NCBI RefSeq assembly: GCF_037126265.1
Contig: NZ_JAYLLN010000009.1
Location: 24,560-88,559, forward strand
DNA from: Sphingobacterium tenebrionis
Lineage (GTDB): Bacteria; Bacteroidota; Bacteroidia; Sphingobacteriales; Sphingobacteriaceae
Length of the DNA: 64,000 nucleotides
Direction: 5' to 3'
The translations under genes were made by a program, and so were the position numbers. Numbering within the stretch: the stretch's first letter is position 1; every line of letters begins with the position of its first letter. The notes beneath the pieces are model-generated. The model was not told the DNA's origin and searched no databases. It saw only the letters and a list, made by a program, of their open reading frames with translations. This document shows, in pieces, positions 1-9,183 of this stretch.

Positions 1-157
1 GTCATTGCGAGGAACGAAGCAATCTTTAGCGATGTCATGGTGAGCGTAGTCGAACCATCTGTTCGTATACCAGCGTACAGATCCTTCAACTACGCTCAGG
101 ATGACATAGGGCGCCGCATACCGAAAGATTGCTTCGTCGTACCTCCTCGCAATGACG
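1..157. repeat. Nested palindromic intergenic repeat (REP-like), copy A
   Basis: The outer arms lie at 1-27 (short form, core GCGAGGAACGAAGCAATC) and 123-156 (complementary, long form with six extra bases). Between them is a second pair of inverted arms at 33-61 and 74-106. Each inner arm can also fold on itself: the left one pairs ATGGT with ACCAT, the right one ATCCT with AGGAT. The copy lies 3' of rsmG and is cut by the window edge at its first base. It is non-coding and has no transposase nearby. Similar motifs, as I remember them, are spread through many unrelated bacterial genomes. Confidence 0.9.
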
Positions 158-179
158 CAGAGCCAATGCAATGACGCCC

Positions 180-824
180 CTACATCTGCACGTACATCAC
201 ATACTTCGTATCAAAGAAATCTTCTTTAAAGAAATCCGAGATCTTATGCAATTCCGCCTTAACCCTTGCTTCCTTGATTTCCTCCTTCAAATCCCCACCC
301 TTCAAATATAAAATCCCATTCGGAATCCCATTCTTATCCTTTTTCTCAAACTTATTCCTTACCCAAGGGATAAAATCTCCCAATCTAGTCACCGCTCTAG
401 AAACCACAAAATCATACTTATAATCCAGTTCCTCCGCTCTCATATGATCCGCTTCCACGTTCGTTAGTCCCAAAGCCGCTGCTACTTCCCTTACCACCTT
501 GATCTTCTTACCGATCGAATCCACCAAATGGAACTGCACTTCCGGAAATAAAATCGCCAAAGGAATTCCAGGAAATCCTCCGCCAGTACCCACGTCCAAA
601 ACCCTTGTCTTCGGTGCCAATTCCCCAACGAATTTCCCGATCGCCAACGAATGTAGCACATGCTTCAAATAAAGACTCTCTATATCCTTGCGGGAAACCA
701 CATTGATCTGGTCGTTCCAGAATGGATAAACCTCCGCCAATTTGGCAAACTGCTCTTTCTGTTTTTCCGTAAGCTTCGGAAAGTATTGGTAAATAATATC
801 TACTGTTGGATTCACGATGAACAA
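180..824 (-). CDS. rsmG: 16S rRNA (guanine527-N7)-methyltransferase RsmG
   Basis: This is the SAM-dependent enzyme that methylates G527 of 16S rRNA (GidB/RsmG family). The glycine-rich SAM loop DVGTGGGFPG is at about residues 77-86, followed by the acidic end of strand 2 in HLVDS and the conserved VVSRAV segment near residue 140. The length of 214 residues fits the family (about 205-215). The longest frame starts at a TTG (822-824); a GTG three codons further in (813-815) is an equally plausible start, and no clear ribosome binding site decides. It lies 24 bases downstream of the glycosyltransferase gene on the same strand and probably shares its transcript. Downstream is repeat copy A. Confidence 0.95.
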   Translation of the reverse strand: MFIVNPTVDIIYQYFPKLTEKQKEQFAKLAEVYPFWNDQINVVSRKDIESLYLKHVLHSLAIGKFVGELAPKTRVLDVGTGGGFPGIPLAILFPEVQFHLVDSIGKKIKVVREVAAALGLTNVEADHMRAEELDYKYDFVVSRAVTRLGDFIPWVRNKFEKKDKNGIPNGILYLKGGDLKEEIKEARVKAELHKISDFFKEDFFDTKYVMYVQM

Positions 825-848
825 ATTAATTTTAAACGAATTACCTAT

Positions 849-1991
849 CTATTTCCAGCTCTTCAATTTCTTATTCCTATTGAATAAACCATTAAAACAG
901 ATATAAAAATAATAATACAAATCTAATATAGGGAGCCAGACCAACAGGTCAGACACCTGAAGTTTTCTATATATCGCCCGGAAGACCAAAAGCTGGCAAA
1001 ACAATCGGATCAGGTAAGCCGCCAACGCCACATACCAGAAACTAGGCAATAAAATAACACTGACCAACAATAAACTATAGAATAGCACAGCACTGATCAA
1101 TTGAATGCCCAACATGCTTTTATGACGGGCTTTGTACAATACGGATGCGCCCGCATGCCTAGCCTTCTGTTTATAATAGCTTTTCCAGGTTGTCTTTGGT
1201 GCTGATTCCACAAAGGCATCCGGATGAATGGCAATCTCCACATTATTCCGATTGGCATTGGCATTCACAAAAAGATCATCATCCCCCGATTTGATGTGCA
1301 TGTGTGCATTGAACCCTTTTCCCTTGAAGAACAATTCCTTGGTATAGGCCAGGTTTCTACCAACGCCCATATAGGCATCACCCTTCAATGCATACGCCAA
1401 ATAACTCATCGCCGTATGCGTGGTTTCAAATCGGATCAATTTATTCAGAAAACCGGGATATTTGAAATAAGGCGAATAACCTAACACCAATTCTTTTTTT
1501 CCTTGCAGGGCTCCAGCCATTTCTGCCAACCATTGCCGACTCATCGGCTGACAATCTGCATCTGTCATCAGCAGAAGGCCATGTTTGGCGGCCTTGATCC
1601 CCATGGTAAGTGCAAATTTCTTGCTATGCTTCAGCTGGATATGTTCCTTGATCTCCACTACCCGAAGATGGGCGTACCTGCTGGAAAATTCCTTCAATAC
1701 CCATTTGGTCTCATCGCTGGAACAATCGTTCACCACAATGACCTCAAATTCCGGATATTCCTGCTCTAGAATACTTCCCAAATATTGTTGTAGGTTTTCC
1801 TGCTCGTTATGGGCACATATAATCACGGAGACCGCAGGTTTTTCAGTCGCCTCCTGATAGGATTTTACCTTATACCTAGAGAGCCTCCCATAAACAAACA
1901 GGATAAAATATAGCTGGAACAGCAACAGCAATAACAGCAGTCCATAAGGAATATGGAAGTAATTAAAGGAGATATCGAAATTAAATGGCAT
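849..1991 (-). CDS. Membrane glycosyltransferase, family 2
   Basis: This is a GT-A fold glycosyltransferase that is predicted to transfer a sugar from an activated donor at the inner membrane. An N-terminal transmembrane helix spans residues 15-35. The GT2 domain opens at about 54 with VSVIICAHNE, continues with VVNDCSSDE near 87, and has the metal-binding DAD at 144-146 and a GDDD acidic motif at 236-239. The usual QxxRW appears here as QKARH near residue 283. Two or more hydrophobic helices follow, as in processive synthases and cell-wall or exopolysaccharide GT2 enzymes. The acceptor cannot be deduced. ATG start; the gene precedes rsmG and probably forms a two-gene unit with it. Confidence 0.85.
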   Translation of the reverse strand: MPFNFDISFNYFHIPYGLLLLLLLFQLYFILFVYGRLSRYKVKSYQEATEKPAVSVIICAHNEQENLQQYLGSILEQEYPEFEVIVVNDCSSDETKWVLKEFSSRYAHLRVVEIKEHIQLKHSKKFALTMGIKAAKHGLLLMTDADCQPMSRQWLAEMAGALQGKKELVLGYSPYFKYPGFLNKLIRFETTHTAMSYLAYALKGDAYMGVGRNLAYTKELFFKGKGFNAHMHIKSGDDDLFVNANANRNNVEIAIHPDAFVESAPKTTWKSYYKQKARHAGASVLYKARHKSMLGIQLISAVLFYSLLLVSVILLPSFWYVALAAYLIRLFCQLLVFRAIYRKLQVSDLLVWLPILDLYYYFYICFNGLFNRNKKLKSWK

Positions 1992-2092
1992 AAATTAGGG
2001 TCAAAGATACAGGTTCTCGACCTAAAATGTCTTTGGGATGTTAATAAATACTAATTAAATAGCGGAATTAGCATAGGCTCGAAATTTTATAG

Positions 2093-2100
2093 TATTTTTG
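2093..2100 (+). promoter_or_regulatory. Putative -7 box (TAnnTTTG) for tgt
   Basis: TATTTTTG fits the Bacteroidota -7 consensus TAnnTTTG and lies 19 bases before the tgt start codon. No TTG -33 element at the usual distance was found. Confidence 0.45.
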
Positions 2101-2119
2101 CCGACGATTAAGGATAAAT

Positions 2120-3250
2120 ATGAAATTCACGCTTCAGGCACAAGATAAAAATTCAAGAGCAAGAGCCGGTGAGATCGAAACCGCGCACGGCACCATAAAA
2201 ACCCCGATATTCATGCCTGTTGGTACAGCAGGAACCGTAAAAGCGGTACATCAACATGAACTGGTCAATGATATTCAAGCACAGATCATCTTAGGAAATA
2301 CCTACCACCTGTACCTTCGTCCAGGTTTGGAGGTATTGAACAAAGCTGGTGGCCTGCATAAATTCATTAACTGGGACCGCCCGATCCTAACCGATTCGGG
2401 AGGCTATCAGGTATATTCCCTCACCGAGGTTCGTAAAATCAAGGAAGAGGGGGTGACCTTCCGCTCGCATATCGATGGGTCGAAACATTTGTTCACTCCA
2501 GAGAATGTAATGGATACCCAACGGGTTATCGGCGCTGATATTATCATGGCTTTTGATGAATGTACGCCATACCCTTGCGATTATCGGTATGCCAGAAGAT
2601 CTTTGGATATGACCCACCGTTGGTTAAAGCGTTGTTGCGATAGATTTGATAGCACCGAGCCATTATACGGCTATGAGCAGACCTTGTTTCCTATTGTTCA
2701 GGGTTCGGTTTATAAGGATCTACGTGAGAAATCGGCCGAAGTGATCGCCTCTTTCGAGCGGGAAGGAAATGCCATTGGTGGTCTTTCCGTAGGAGAACCA
2801 GCAGAGGAAATGTATGCCATGACCGAAGTGGTGACCAATATCCTACCAAAAGAAAAACCGAGGTATTTAATGGGCGTTGGTACGCCTGTGAATATTCTGG
2901 AAAACATCGCCTTGGGAATCGATATGTTCGACTGTGTGATGCCGACCAGGAATGCCCGTAATGGGATGTTGTTTACCCGCGAGGGAATCATCAACATCAA
3001 GAACGAGAAATGGAAGGATGATTTTACGCCGATCGAGGCGGAGAGTGATCTTTTGGTGGATCAGATCCATACCAAAGCCTATTTACGTCACTTGATCAGA
3101 TCCCAAGAAATTTTAGGGGCACAGATTGCTTCCTTACATAATTTACATTTTTATCTTTGGTTGGTGAACGAAGCCCGCGAGCGAATCCTTGATGGCACGT
3201 TTTATGAATGGAAGAACAAAATGGTCGTGAAATTAGGCCAGAGATTATAA
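2120..3250 (+). CDS. tgt: tRNA-guanine transglycosylase
   Basis: Tgt exchanges guanine-34 of GUN-anticodon tRNAs for preQ1 in the queuosine pathway. The TIM-barrel motifs are present: TDSGGYQVYSL with Asp92, FDECTPYPC with Asp146, GLSVGEPAEEM near 221, and DMFDCVMPTRN with the nucleophile-position Asp271. Length (376) equals the E. coli enzyme. The C-terminal zinc site is unusual: the CxCxxC expected at about residues 303-318 is replaced by a cysteine-free segment (IEAESDLLVDQIH), while the fourth ligand position, His340 in SLHNL, is kept. I believe related Bacteroidota enzymes share this loss, but that is from memory. First gene of a likely operon with the LptF/G permease and EamA genes. Confidence 0.96.
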   Translation: MKFTLQAQDKNSRARAGEIETAHGTIKTPIFMPVGTAGTVKAVHQHELVNDIQAQIILGNTYHLYLRPGLEVLNKAGGLHKFINWDRPILTDSGGYQVYSLTEVRKIKEEGVTFRSHIDGSKHLFTPENVMDTQRVIGADIIMAFDECTPYPCDYRYARRSLDMTHRWLKRCCDRFDSTEPLYGYEQTLFPIVQGSVYKDLREKSAEVIASFEREGNAIGGLSVGEPAEEMYAMTEVVTNILPKEKPRYLMGVGTPVNILENIALGIDMFDCVMPTRNARNGMLFTREGIINIKNEKWKDDFTPIEAESDLLVDQIHTKAYLRHLIRSQEILGAQIASLHNLHFYLWLVNEARERILDGTFYEWKNKMVVKLGQRL

Positions 3251-3260
3251 GCCAATTGGT

Positions 3261-4343
3261 ATGAAAATTATCGATCGTTATATCATTAAAAAGTACCTTT
3301 CTACTTTTATATTCACGGTAGCCATCTTCTGTGTGGTTATCATCATATTTGATATTTCGGAGAAGATCGATGATTTCAATAAATACAAAGCACCGATGTC
3401 GAAGGTCTTCCTGCAGTATTATGCGCTAGGAAGTCTACCTTTCTTCATCAATATGCTGACGCCGCTCTTTAACTTTATTGCGGTGATCTTCTTTACCTCC
3501 AAAATGGCCGATCAAACCGAGATCGTGCCTATCCTCAGTGGAGGGATGAGCTTTAACCGGATGCTTCGCCCGTATCTGATCTGTTCCGGATTGATCTGTG
3601 CGATGACCCTGGTCTCCAATATTTACGTGATACCTTTTACCAACAAGGTCAAGGTAAATTTTGAAAATGTCTATGTGAAGCCGAATAAAGTGGAAGGAAC
3701 TTCCACCTCAACCCACATGCAGATTGATTCGAATACCTATGTTTATATGGGATCCTTTGATTATAAGGCCAAAGTGGGCTATAACTTTTCCTTGGAGAAG
3801 TTCGATGGGGACAAGATGATCGAGAAGATGATGGCCGAACGGATAACCTGGGATTCTACCAAGAATAAATGGAGTATTGCCTCTTTTACCACCCGCCATA
3901 TCGATGGTCTGGCCGAAAGAATGGAGTCAGGTGATCAACGGGATACCACCTTGGATATGCGTCCGCAGGATTTTGAGGTCTATGAGAATATCTTCACGAC
4001 CATGAGTCAGGAAGAATTGGAAACCCGAATCAGTAAAGAAGAGATTCGAGGAACAGGGATGATGAACGACCTGCTCCTGGAAAAATATAAACGTATCATC
4101 AATCCATTTTCTGCATTTATCCTAACGGTGATCGGGGTAGCACTTTCTTCCAAGAAAGTTCGGGGAGGTATTGGTTTGAGTTTGGGTATAGGGATAGGTT
4201 TGAGCTGTATCTATATCGTATTGGAAAGGTTTTCAAGTATGTTCTCCATCAAAGGAGGGTTGGATCCCTTGATCTCCGTATTGATACCGAACGTTATATT
4301 CTTGTTCATCAGTTTTTATCTTTTAAAGAAGGCGCCTAAATAG
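3261..4343 (+). CDS. LptF/LptG family permease (lipopolysaccharide export)
   Basis: YjgP/YjgQ-type membrane protein, the transmembrane partner of the LptB ATPase that extracts lipopolysaccharide from the inner membrane. It begins with the family-typical MKIIDRYIIKKYL, followed by three N-terminal helices (to about residue 125), a soluble periplasmic beta-jellyroll segment (about 130-265) and three C-terminal helices ending in LLKKAPK. The length of 360 fits. It cannot be assigned to LptF or LptG from sequence alone. It starts 10 bases after tgt and is followed 8 bases later by the EamA gene. The matching lptB is in the window at 35903-36637. Confidence 0.88.
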   Translation: MKIIDRYIIKKYLSTFIFTVAIFCVVIIIFDISEKIDDFNKYKAPMSKVFLQYYALGSLPFFINMLTPLFNFIAVIFFTSKMADQTEIVPILSGGMSFNRMLRPYLICSGLICAMTLVSNIYVIPFTNKVKVNFENVYVKPNKVEGTSTSTHMQIDSNTYVYMGSFDYKAKVGYNFSLEKFDGDKMIEKMMAERITWDSTKNKWSIASFTTRHIDGLAERMESGDQRDTTLDMRPQDFEVYENIFTTMSQEELETRISKEEIRGTGMMNDLLLEKYKRIINPFSAFILTVIGVALSSKKVRGGIGLSLGIGIGLSCIYIVLERFSSMFSIKGGLDPLISVLIPNVIFLFISFYLLKKAPK

Positions 4344-4351
4344 GCCAAACC

Positions 4352-5227
4352 ATGAAACTTGTTGTTAACCGCAATATTCTCATATTGCATTTTACGGTCC
4401 TTATCTGGGGTTTTACTGGGGTTCTCGGTGAATTGATCTCCGTTTCTGCACTGCACCTGGTTTGGTACCGGGTTTTGATCGCGGCGATTTCCCTTTATGT
4501 ATTTTTCCTTTATAAAAAGAAAACCATTCGGGTTTCCAAAGAACAAATCTGGCAGTATCTTGGGGTGGGTGTGCTGGTTGGATTGCATTGGGTGCTCTTT
4601 TTCCATGCCATCAAAATCTCAACGGTATCCGTCACCTTGGTGACGCTATCCTCAGTAACCTTATTTACCGCGATTTTGGAGCCGATCATCAATCGAAAGC
4701 GGATCGCCATTTCGGATGTGCTGGTAGGTCTGTTGATCATATTCGGGATATACCTTATCTTCAAATTTGAGTTCAAATATTTCTGGGGAATTGTCTTCGG
4801 GCTGTCCTGTGCCTTCTGTGCCAGTATTTTCTCGATATTGAATGCACGGATGGTAAAGAAAGCGAGTCCAAGCATCATTACCTTCTATGAAATGATCGGC
4901 GCGTTTTTGGTGGTCAGTGGTTTATTGTTGTATACCGGGCAGTTTGATTCCCAGATGATCCTGAGTCAAAAAGATCTCATGTATTTGTTGCTTCTTGGCG
5001 TGGTATGTACGGCTTTTGCCTATGTGTTAGGCGTTGCGGTCATGAAGGAACTGTCTGCTTTTACGGTGGCTCTGACCACTAACCTAGAGCCGGTTTATGG
5101 AATAATCCTCGCCTTGTTGATTTTTGGTCAACGCGAAGCCATGAGTACCGGCTTTTATTTTGGGGAAGTCATTATTTTGGGAGCAGTTTTTGTCTATCCC
5201 TATCTAAAAACTAAACTTATTGCGTAA
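4352..5227 (+). CDS. EamA/DMT family transporter
   Basis: Small-molecule exporter of the drug/metabolite transporter superfamily with ten predicted helices arranged as two EamA repeats (about residues 8-140 and 150-287). The first repeat begins LILHFTVLIWGFTGVLGELI and the second contains the EPVYGIILALLIFG segment typical of the family near residue 250. The substrate cannot be read from the sequence. It is the last gene of the tgt - permease - EamA run; its stop codon overlaps the putative promoter box of der. Confidence 0.85.
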   Translation: MKLVVNRNILILHFTVLIWGFTGVLGELISVSALHLVWYRVLIAAISLYVFFLYKKKTIRVSKEQIWQYLGVGVLVGLHWVLFFHAIKISTVSVTLVTLSSVTLFTAILEPIINRKRIAISDVLVGLLIIFGIYLIFKFEFKYFWGIVFGLSCAFCASIFSILNARMVKKASPSIITFYEMIGAFLVVSGLLLYTGQFDSQMILSQKDLMYLLLLGVVCTAFAYVLGVAVMKELSAFTVALTTNLEPVYGIILALLIFGQREAMSTGFYFGEVIILGAVFVYPYLKTKLIA

Positions 5228-5232
5228 CTTTG
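5225..5232 (+). promoter_or_regulatory. Putative -7 box (TAnnTTTG) for der
   Basis: TAACTTTG matches the Bacteroidota -7 consensus. It starts on the stop codon of the EamA gene and lies 55 bases before the der start. No convincing -33 TTG is seen. Confidence 0.45.
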
Positions 5233-5287
5233 CAATTTACATGGTACCTGAAAAATGTTGCCGTGAGGTAACAATCAAATAATAAAT

Positions 5288-6589
5288 ATGGCAAATATTG
5301 TAGCAATTGTTGGAAGACCGAATGTCGGTAAATCCACATTATATAACCGTTTGACGGAGAGTCGGAAGGCGATCGTTGATGACTTTAGTGGCGTTACGCG
5401 CGACCGTCATTATGGCCAGGCGGAATGGGTAGGAAAGCGGTTCACCGTAATCGATACGGGAGGTTTCGTGCATGGCTCGGACGATGTGTTCGAAGCAGCG
5501 ATCCGTGATCAGGTATTGATCGCTATCGATGAAGCTTCCGCTATCTTATTTGTGGTGGATGCCACAACAGGAATCACCGATTTGGATGATGAAATTGCCG
5601 ATGTATTGAGACGGAGCAGCAAACCTGTTTTTGTGGTTGCCAATAAGGTTGATAGTGCAAAGCAAACCCACGATACCCACGAATTCTATTCTTTGGGATT
5701 GGGTGAAGTTTATAATATTTCCTCCATGACCGGATCTGGTACAGGAGAGTTATTGGATGAATTGGTAAAAGAGCTGGATGTAGAGGATGAGGAAGAAGAA
5801 GAATTGCCAAAATTCACCATCGTAGGTCGTCCGAATGTGGGTAAATCTTCCTTGACCAATGCTTTATTGGGTGAAGAGAGAAATATCGTAACTCCTATTG
5901 CCGGAACAACCCGCGATTCGATCCGTATTCATTATAACCAATTTGGGCATGAATTCCTATTGGTAGATACAGCAGGTCTTCGCCGTAAATCAAAGGTAAA
6001 CGAAGATATCGAGTTCTATTCGGTGATGCGTACCATCAAAGCCTTGGAAGATTCGGATGTCGTAATCTTGATGATCGACGCTAAGGATGGTATCGAGGCG
6101 CAGGATATTAATATCTTCCACTTGGCAGAAAAAAACAAAAAGGGTATCGTACTTTTGGTGAATAAATGGGACACAGTTGAGAAAGATCATAAAACGGCAA
6201 AGGCATTTGAAGATACCATCAAGAGCAAGATTGCACCTTTCACGGATGTTCCGATCATCTTTACTTCCGTAACGGAGAAACAACGTATTTTCAAAGCGGT
6301 GGAAACAGCGATGGAAGTCTATGAGAACAAAACCAAGAAAATCCCTACTTCGAAATTGAATGATGTGATGTTGGAGATCATTGAAAAATATCCACCTCCA
6401 GCAACAAAAGGAAAATATATTAAGATTAAATATGTAACGCAGTTGCCAGGCAGATCACCTATGTTTGCCTTCTTCTGTAACTTACCGCAATACATCAAAG
6501 ATCCATATAAACGTTTTATTGAAAACAAATTGCGGGAGAACTTTGATTTCAGCGGTGTGCCGATCCAAATATTCTTTAGACAAAAATAA
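5288..6589 (+). CDS. der: Ribosome biogenesis GTPase Der (EngA)
   Basis: Essential GTPase with two tandem G domains that assists maturation of the 50S subunit. Both P-loops are visible: GRPNVGKST at residues 8-16 and GRPNVGKSS at about 180. NKVD and NKWD are the two G4 motifs; DTGG and DTAG are the G3 motifs. An acidic linker (DVEDEEEEELP) separates the domains, and a C-terminal KH-like domain begins near residue 350. The length of 433 is normal. The start ATG follows an AT-rich leader of about 50 bases. cysS begins 18 bases downstream, so the two are probably cotranscribed. Confidence 0.97.
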   Translation: MANIVAIVGRPNVGKSTLYNRLTESRKAIVDDFSGVTRDRHYGQAEWVGKRFTVIDTGGFVHGSDDVFEAAIRDQVLIAIDEASAILFVVDATTGITDLDDEIADVLRRSSKPVFVVANKVDSAKQTHDTHEFYSLGLGEVYNISSMTGSGTGELLDELVKELDVEDEEEEELPKFTIVGRPNVGKSSLTNALLGEERNIVTPIAGTTRDSIRIHYNQFGHEFLLVDTAGLRRKSKVNEDIEFYSVMRTIKALEDSDVVILMIDAKDGIEAQDINIFHLAEKNKKGIVLLVNKWDTVEKDHKTAKAFEDTIKSKIAPFTDVPIIFTSVTEKQRIFKAVETAMEVYENKTKKIPTSKLNDVMLEIIEKYPPPATKGKYIKIKYVTQLPGRSPMFAFFCNLPQYIKDPYKRFIENKLRENFDFSGVPIQIFFRQK

Positions 6590-6607
6590 TAGCAGCAACA
6601 ATTCATT

Positions 6608-8074
6608 ATGGAGCATAATCTTGTATTATACAATACCCTTACGCGCAAGAAAGAGAAATTTGTGCCTATTCATCCCAATTTGGTTGGTATGTATGTTTGT
6701 GGGCCCACTGTTTACAGTGATGTTCACTTAGGGAATTGTAGGACTTTTGTTTCCTTTGATTTGATCTTCCGTTATTTGGTCCATTTGGGCTATAAGGTAC
6801 GTTATGTACGCAACATTACCGACGCCGGTCACCTGGAAGGAGACAATGACGAAGGGGATGATAAATTTGCTAAAAAGGCTAAATTGGAGAAATTGGAACC
6901 CATGGAGATTGTGCAAAAATATACCTTGGGTTTCCATGATGTGCTCCGCATGTTCAATACCATACCACCAAGCATAGAACCAACTGCTACTGGACATATT
7001 TCTGAACAGATAGAAATGGTTCAGGAAATTATGAAGAACGGCTTTGCCTATGAAGTGAATGGTACGGTATATTTTGACGTGGATAAATACGTTAAAGAAT
7101 ATAATTATACGATTTTAACCAACCGTAACCTGGAAGATATGCTGAACAATACCCGTGAACTGGGTGGGCAGGATGAGAAAAAGGGTAGGTTGGATTTCGC
7201 CCTATGGATCAAGGCTAAGCCAGAGCATATCATGCGTTGGCCATCGCCATGGGGTGTAGGCTTCCCTGGCTGGCATATTGAATGTTCGGCCATGAGCAGA
7301 AAGTATCTGGGTGATCAATTCGATATCCACGGCGGTGGTATGGATTTGGCCGCAACTCATCATACCAATGAAATTGCGCAATCTGAAGCGTGTAACCATA
7401 CTACACCTGCCAAATATTGGATGCATACCAATATGTTGACCGTAAATGGTGCAAGGATGTCCAAATCTGCAGGGAATGGCTTTCTTCCTGGGGAATTGTT
7501 CACCGGGAATCATCCTTTATTGAATAGGGGATACTCGCCAATGGCTGTTAGGTTCTTTATGCTGCAGGCCCATTACCGGAGTACATTGGATTTCTCCAAT
7601 GAAGCTTTGGATGCTGCAGATAAAGGCTATAAACGATTGATGTCTGCCATTGCGCTGTTGGATAAGATTGCAGTATCCGGAAAGTCCAATTTTGGAAATC
7701 TGGAGGAAATCAAAGCAAGATCTTATGCCGCGATGGACGATGACTTCAATAGCCCTGTTCTGATTGCAGAGTTGTTTGAGGTGGTTCGTATCATCAATTC
7801 ACTGTATGATGGCAAATTGACGATCACAGCAGCCGACTTGGAAGCATTGAAAGGCTATGTATCGGATTTTGTTTTCGATATTTTAGGCTTGAAAGATGAT
7901 CAGGTTGGAGATGTGGACAATATGGATGATCTGATGCAGATCCTTATTGGAATCCGCAATGAAGCTAAGAAAAACAAAGATTTTGTGACTTCGGATAGTA
8001 TCCGCGAGAAGCTTACGGAAATAGGTATTCAGCTCAAGGACAGCAAGGAAGGAACACTTTGGAATAAGATTTGA
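6608..8074 (+). CDS. cysS: Cysteine--tRNA ligase
   Basis: Class I aminoacyl-tRNA synthetase charging tRNA-Cys. CGPTVY at residues 31-36 carries the first zinc cysteine, HLGN at 40-43 is the HIGH box, GWHIECSAM carries another zinc cysteine, and RMSKSAGN near residue 283 is the KMSKS loop. HTNEIAQSEA is also family-typical. The C-terminal region from about residue 340 is the helical DALR-type domain. Length 488, as expected. It lies between der and a secreted NTF2-like gene, with gaps of 18 and 23 bases. Confidence 0.97.
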   Translation: MEHNLVLYNTLTRKKEKFVPIHPNLVGMYVCGPTVYSDVHLGNCRTFVSFDLIFRYLVHLGYKVRYVRNITDAGHLEGDNDEGDDKFAKKAKLEKLEPMEIVQKYTLGFHDVLRMFNTIPPSIEPTATGHISEQIEMVQEIMKNGFAYEVNGTVYFDVDKYVKEYNYTILTNRNLEDMLNNTRELGGQDEKKGRLDFALWIKAKPEHIMRWPSPWGVGFPGWHIECSAMSRKYLGDQFDIHGGGMDLAATHHTNEIAQSEACNHTTPAKYWMHTNMLTVNGARMSKSAGNGFLPGELFTGNHPLLNRGYSPMAVRFFMLQAHYRSTLDFSNEALDAADKGYKRLMSAIALLDKIAVSGKSNFGNLEEIKARSYAAMDDDFNSPVLIAELFEVVRIINSLYDGKLTITAADLEALKGYVSDFVFDILGLKDDQVGDVDNMDDLMQILIGIRNEAKKNKDFVTSDSIREKLTEIGIQLKDSKEGTLWNKI

Positions 8075-8097
8075 TTAGATAGCAGAAATTATATCGA

Positions 8098-8958
8098 ATG
8101 ATCTATAAAAAAGGCTTATCAATACTAGCCGCTGCCTTGGTTTCCGTTTCTGCTTTCGCCCAGATGCCTGAGAAGGTTGGGGGATTGTTGAACGTGGATA
8201 AAACCGCAGCAAACATATCAAAATCGGAGGGTCCACATGCTGGATTCAAATATATGGTAGATAAACAGTCTACCTTTTATGTGCCCTCTCCTGTGAATGC
8301 CGTTAATTATTTGGATAATAGACCTAATATTCCCGATCTGTTGACCTGGGAACCCAATCTGGTTTTGGTATCCCGTAGTTTGGACTGGGGAGTGACCTCA
8401 GGCCCTATGGAATTTCAAAAAGTGGGATCTCCGAAAAGATTTGGTCAATACCTTTCGGTATGGCGTAGGGATAAAAAAGGAAACTGGAAGATCCATTTGC
8501 GTACAGAGGTTGATAACTTTGGAAAGAAAAAATCCGAAGGATTGGAATATTACGAACCGGATAGCAAGAATTACCTGAAACATCGCTCGGAGAAGAGATT
8601 ACAACAGCGTGAGGAAGTCGTTTTCCAAACGGATGAGTTATTCTCTACCATCTTGAAAGCAGATACTAGGACGGGTTATAAAGAGTTCTTGGCGGATGAT
8701 GCTCGTTTTTATTTTCCTTGGAAGGATGAGATTGAAGGCAGGGATAAGGTTCTTGACTTTTTGAAAAAGGACCGGATTGAGATCGATACGGAACCAACGG
8801 AGGTAGGACGTGCTTATAGTGGTGAGTTTGCTTATACGCTAGGAACGGCTACTGTAGGGATGAAGGATAAGGTGGTTAAGTTTAGTTATATCCGGATCTG
8901 GCAATTGAAAGATGATTTCAATTGGAAGGTTATTCTGGAAATGATGTGGGAAAGGTAG
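8098..8958 (+). CDS. Secreted protein with two NTF2-like (SnoaL/DUF4440) domains
   Basis: A signal peptide is evident at residues 1-22 (ends SVSAFAQ). The rest resembles two tandem NTF2-like folds. The first half ends with GQYLSVWRRDKKGNWKIH (about 120-138) and the second runs from LFSTILKADTRTGYKEF (about 183) to a similar strand ending IRIWQLKDDFNWKVI. Both halves share the pattern of a strand ending in W, a turn and W-K-[IV] that is typical of SnoaL-like proteins. No catalytic residues can be assigned and the function is unknown. It starts 23 bases after cysS and may be cotranscribed with it. Repeat copy B lies immediately downstream. Confidence 0.75.
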   Translation: MIYKKGLSILAAALVSVSAFAQMPEKVGGLLNVDKTAANISKSEGPHAGFKYMVDKQSTFYVPSPVNAVNYLDNRPNIPDLLTWEPNLVLVSRSLDWGVTSGPMEFQKVGSPKRFGQYLSVWRRDKKGNWKIHLRTEVDNFGKKKSEGLEYYEPDSKNYLKHRSEKRLQQREEVVFQTDELFSTILKADTRTGYKEFLADDARFYFPWKDEIEGRDKVLDFLKKDRIEIDTEPTEVGRAYSGEFAYTLGTATVGMKDKVVKFSYIRIWQLKDDFNWKVILEMMWER

Positions 8959-9024
8959 AAATTGGATTGTTTTAAAGCGTTGAGCTTTAAAACGTGATAG
9001 CTATAAAGCGTCATTGCTATAAAG

Positions 9025-9134
9025 CGTCATTGCGAGGAACGAAGCAATCTTTCGATAAGTGTAAAGATTGCTTCGTTCCTCGCAATGACGTTTAAGTTTC
9101 TCTCAATGAGGTTTAAGTTCCTCGCAATGAAGCG
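9025..9134. repeat. Palindromic intergenic repeat (REP-like), copy B
   Basis: A perfect 28-base inverted repeat: left arm 9025-9052, ten-base loop, right arm 9063-9090, with the core GCGAGGAACGAAGCAATC. Decayed extra fragments flank it (9009-9016; 9097-9134, containing CTCAATGAGG and CCTCGCAATGA). It sits between the convergent NTF2-like and SurA-like genes. A separate small inverted repeat, TTTTAAAGC/GCTTTAAAA, lies at 8970-8992 with no T-run. Confidence 0.92.
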
Positions 9135-9183
9135 TTTTTATCTAATGTCTATAATCTAATATCTATTATCTATCATCCCCAAC

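Noticed and set aside
8970..8992. Inverted repeat TTTTAAAGC/GCTTTAAAA as terminator of the NTF2-like gene
   Set aside because: No T-run follows on either strand and the stem is AT-rich; kept only as a note under repeat copy B.
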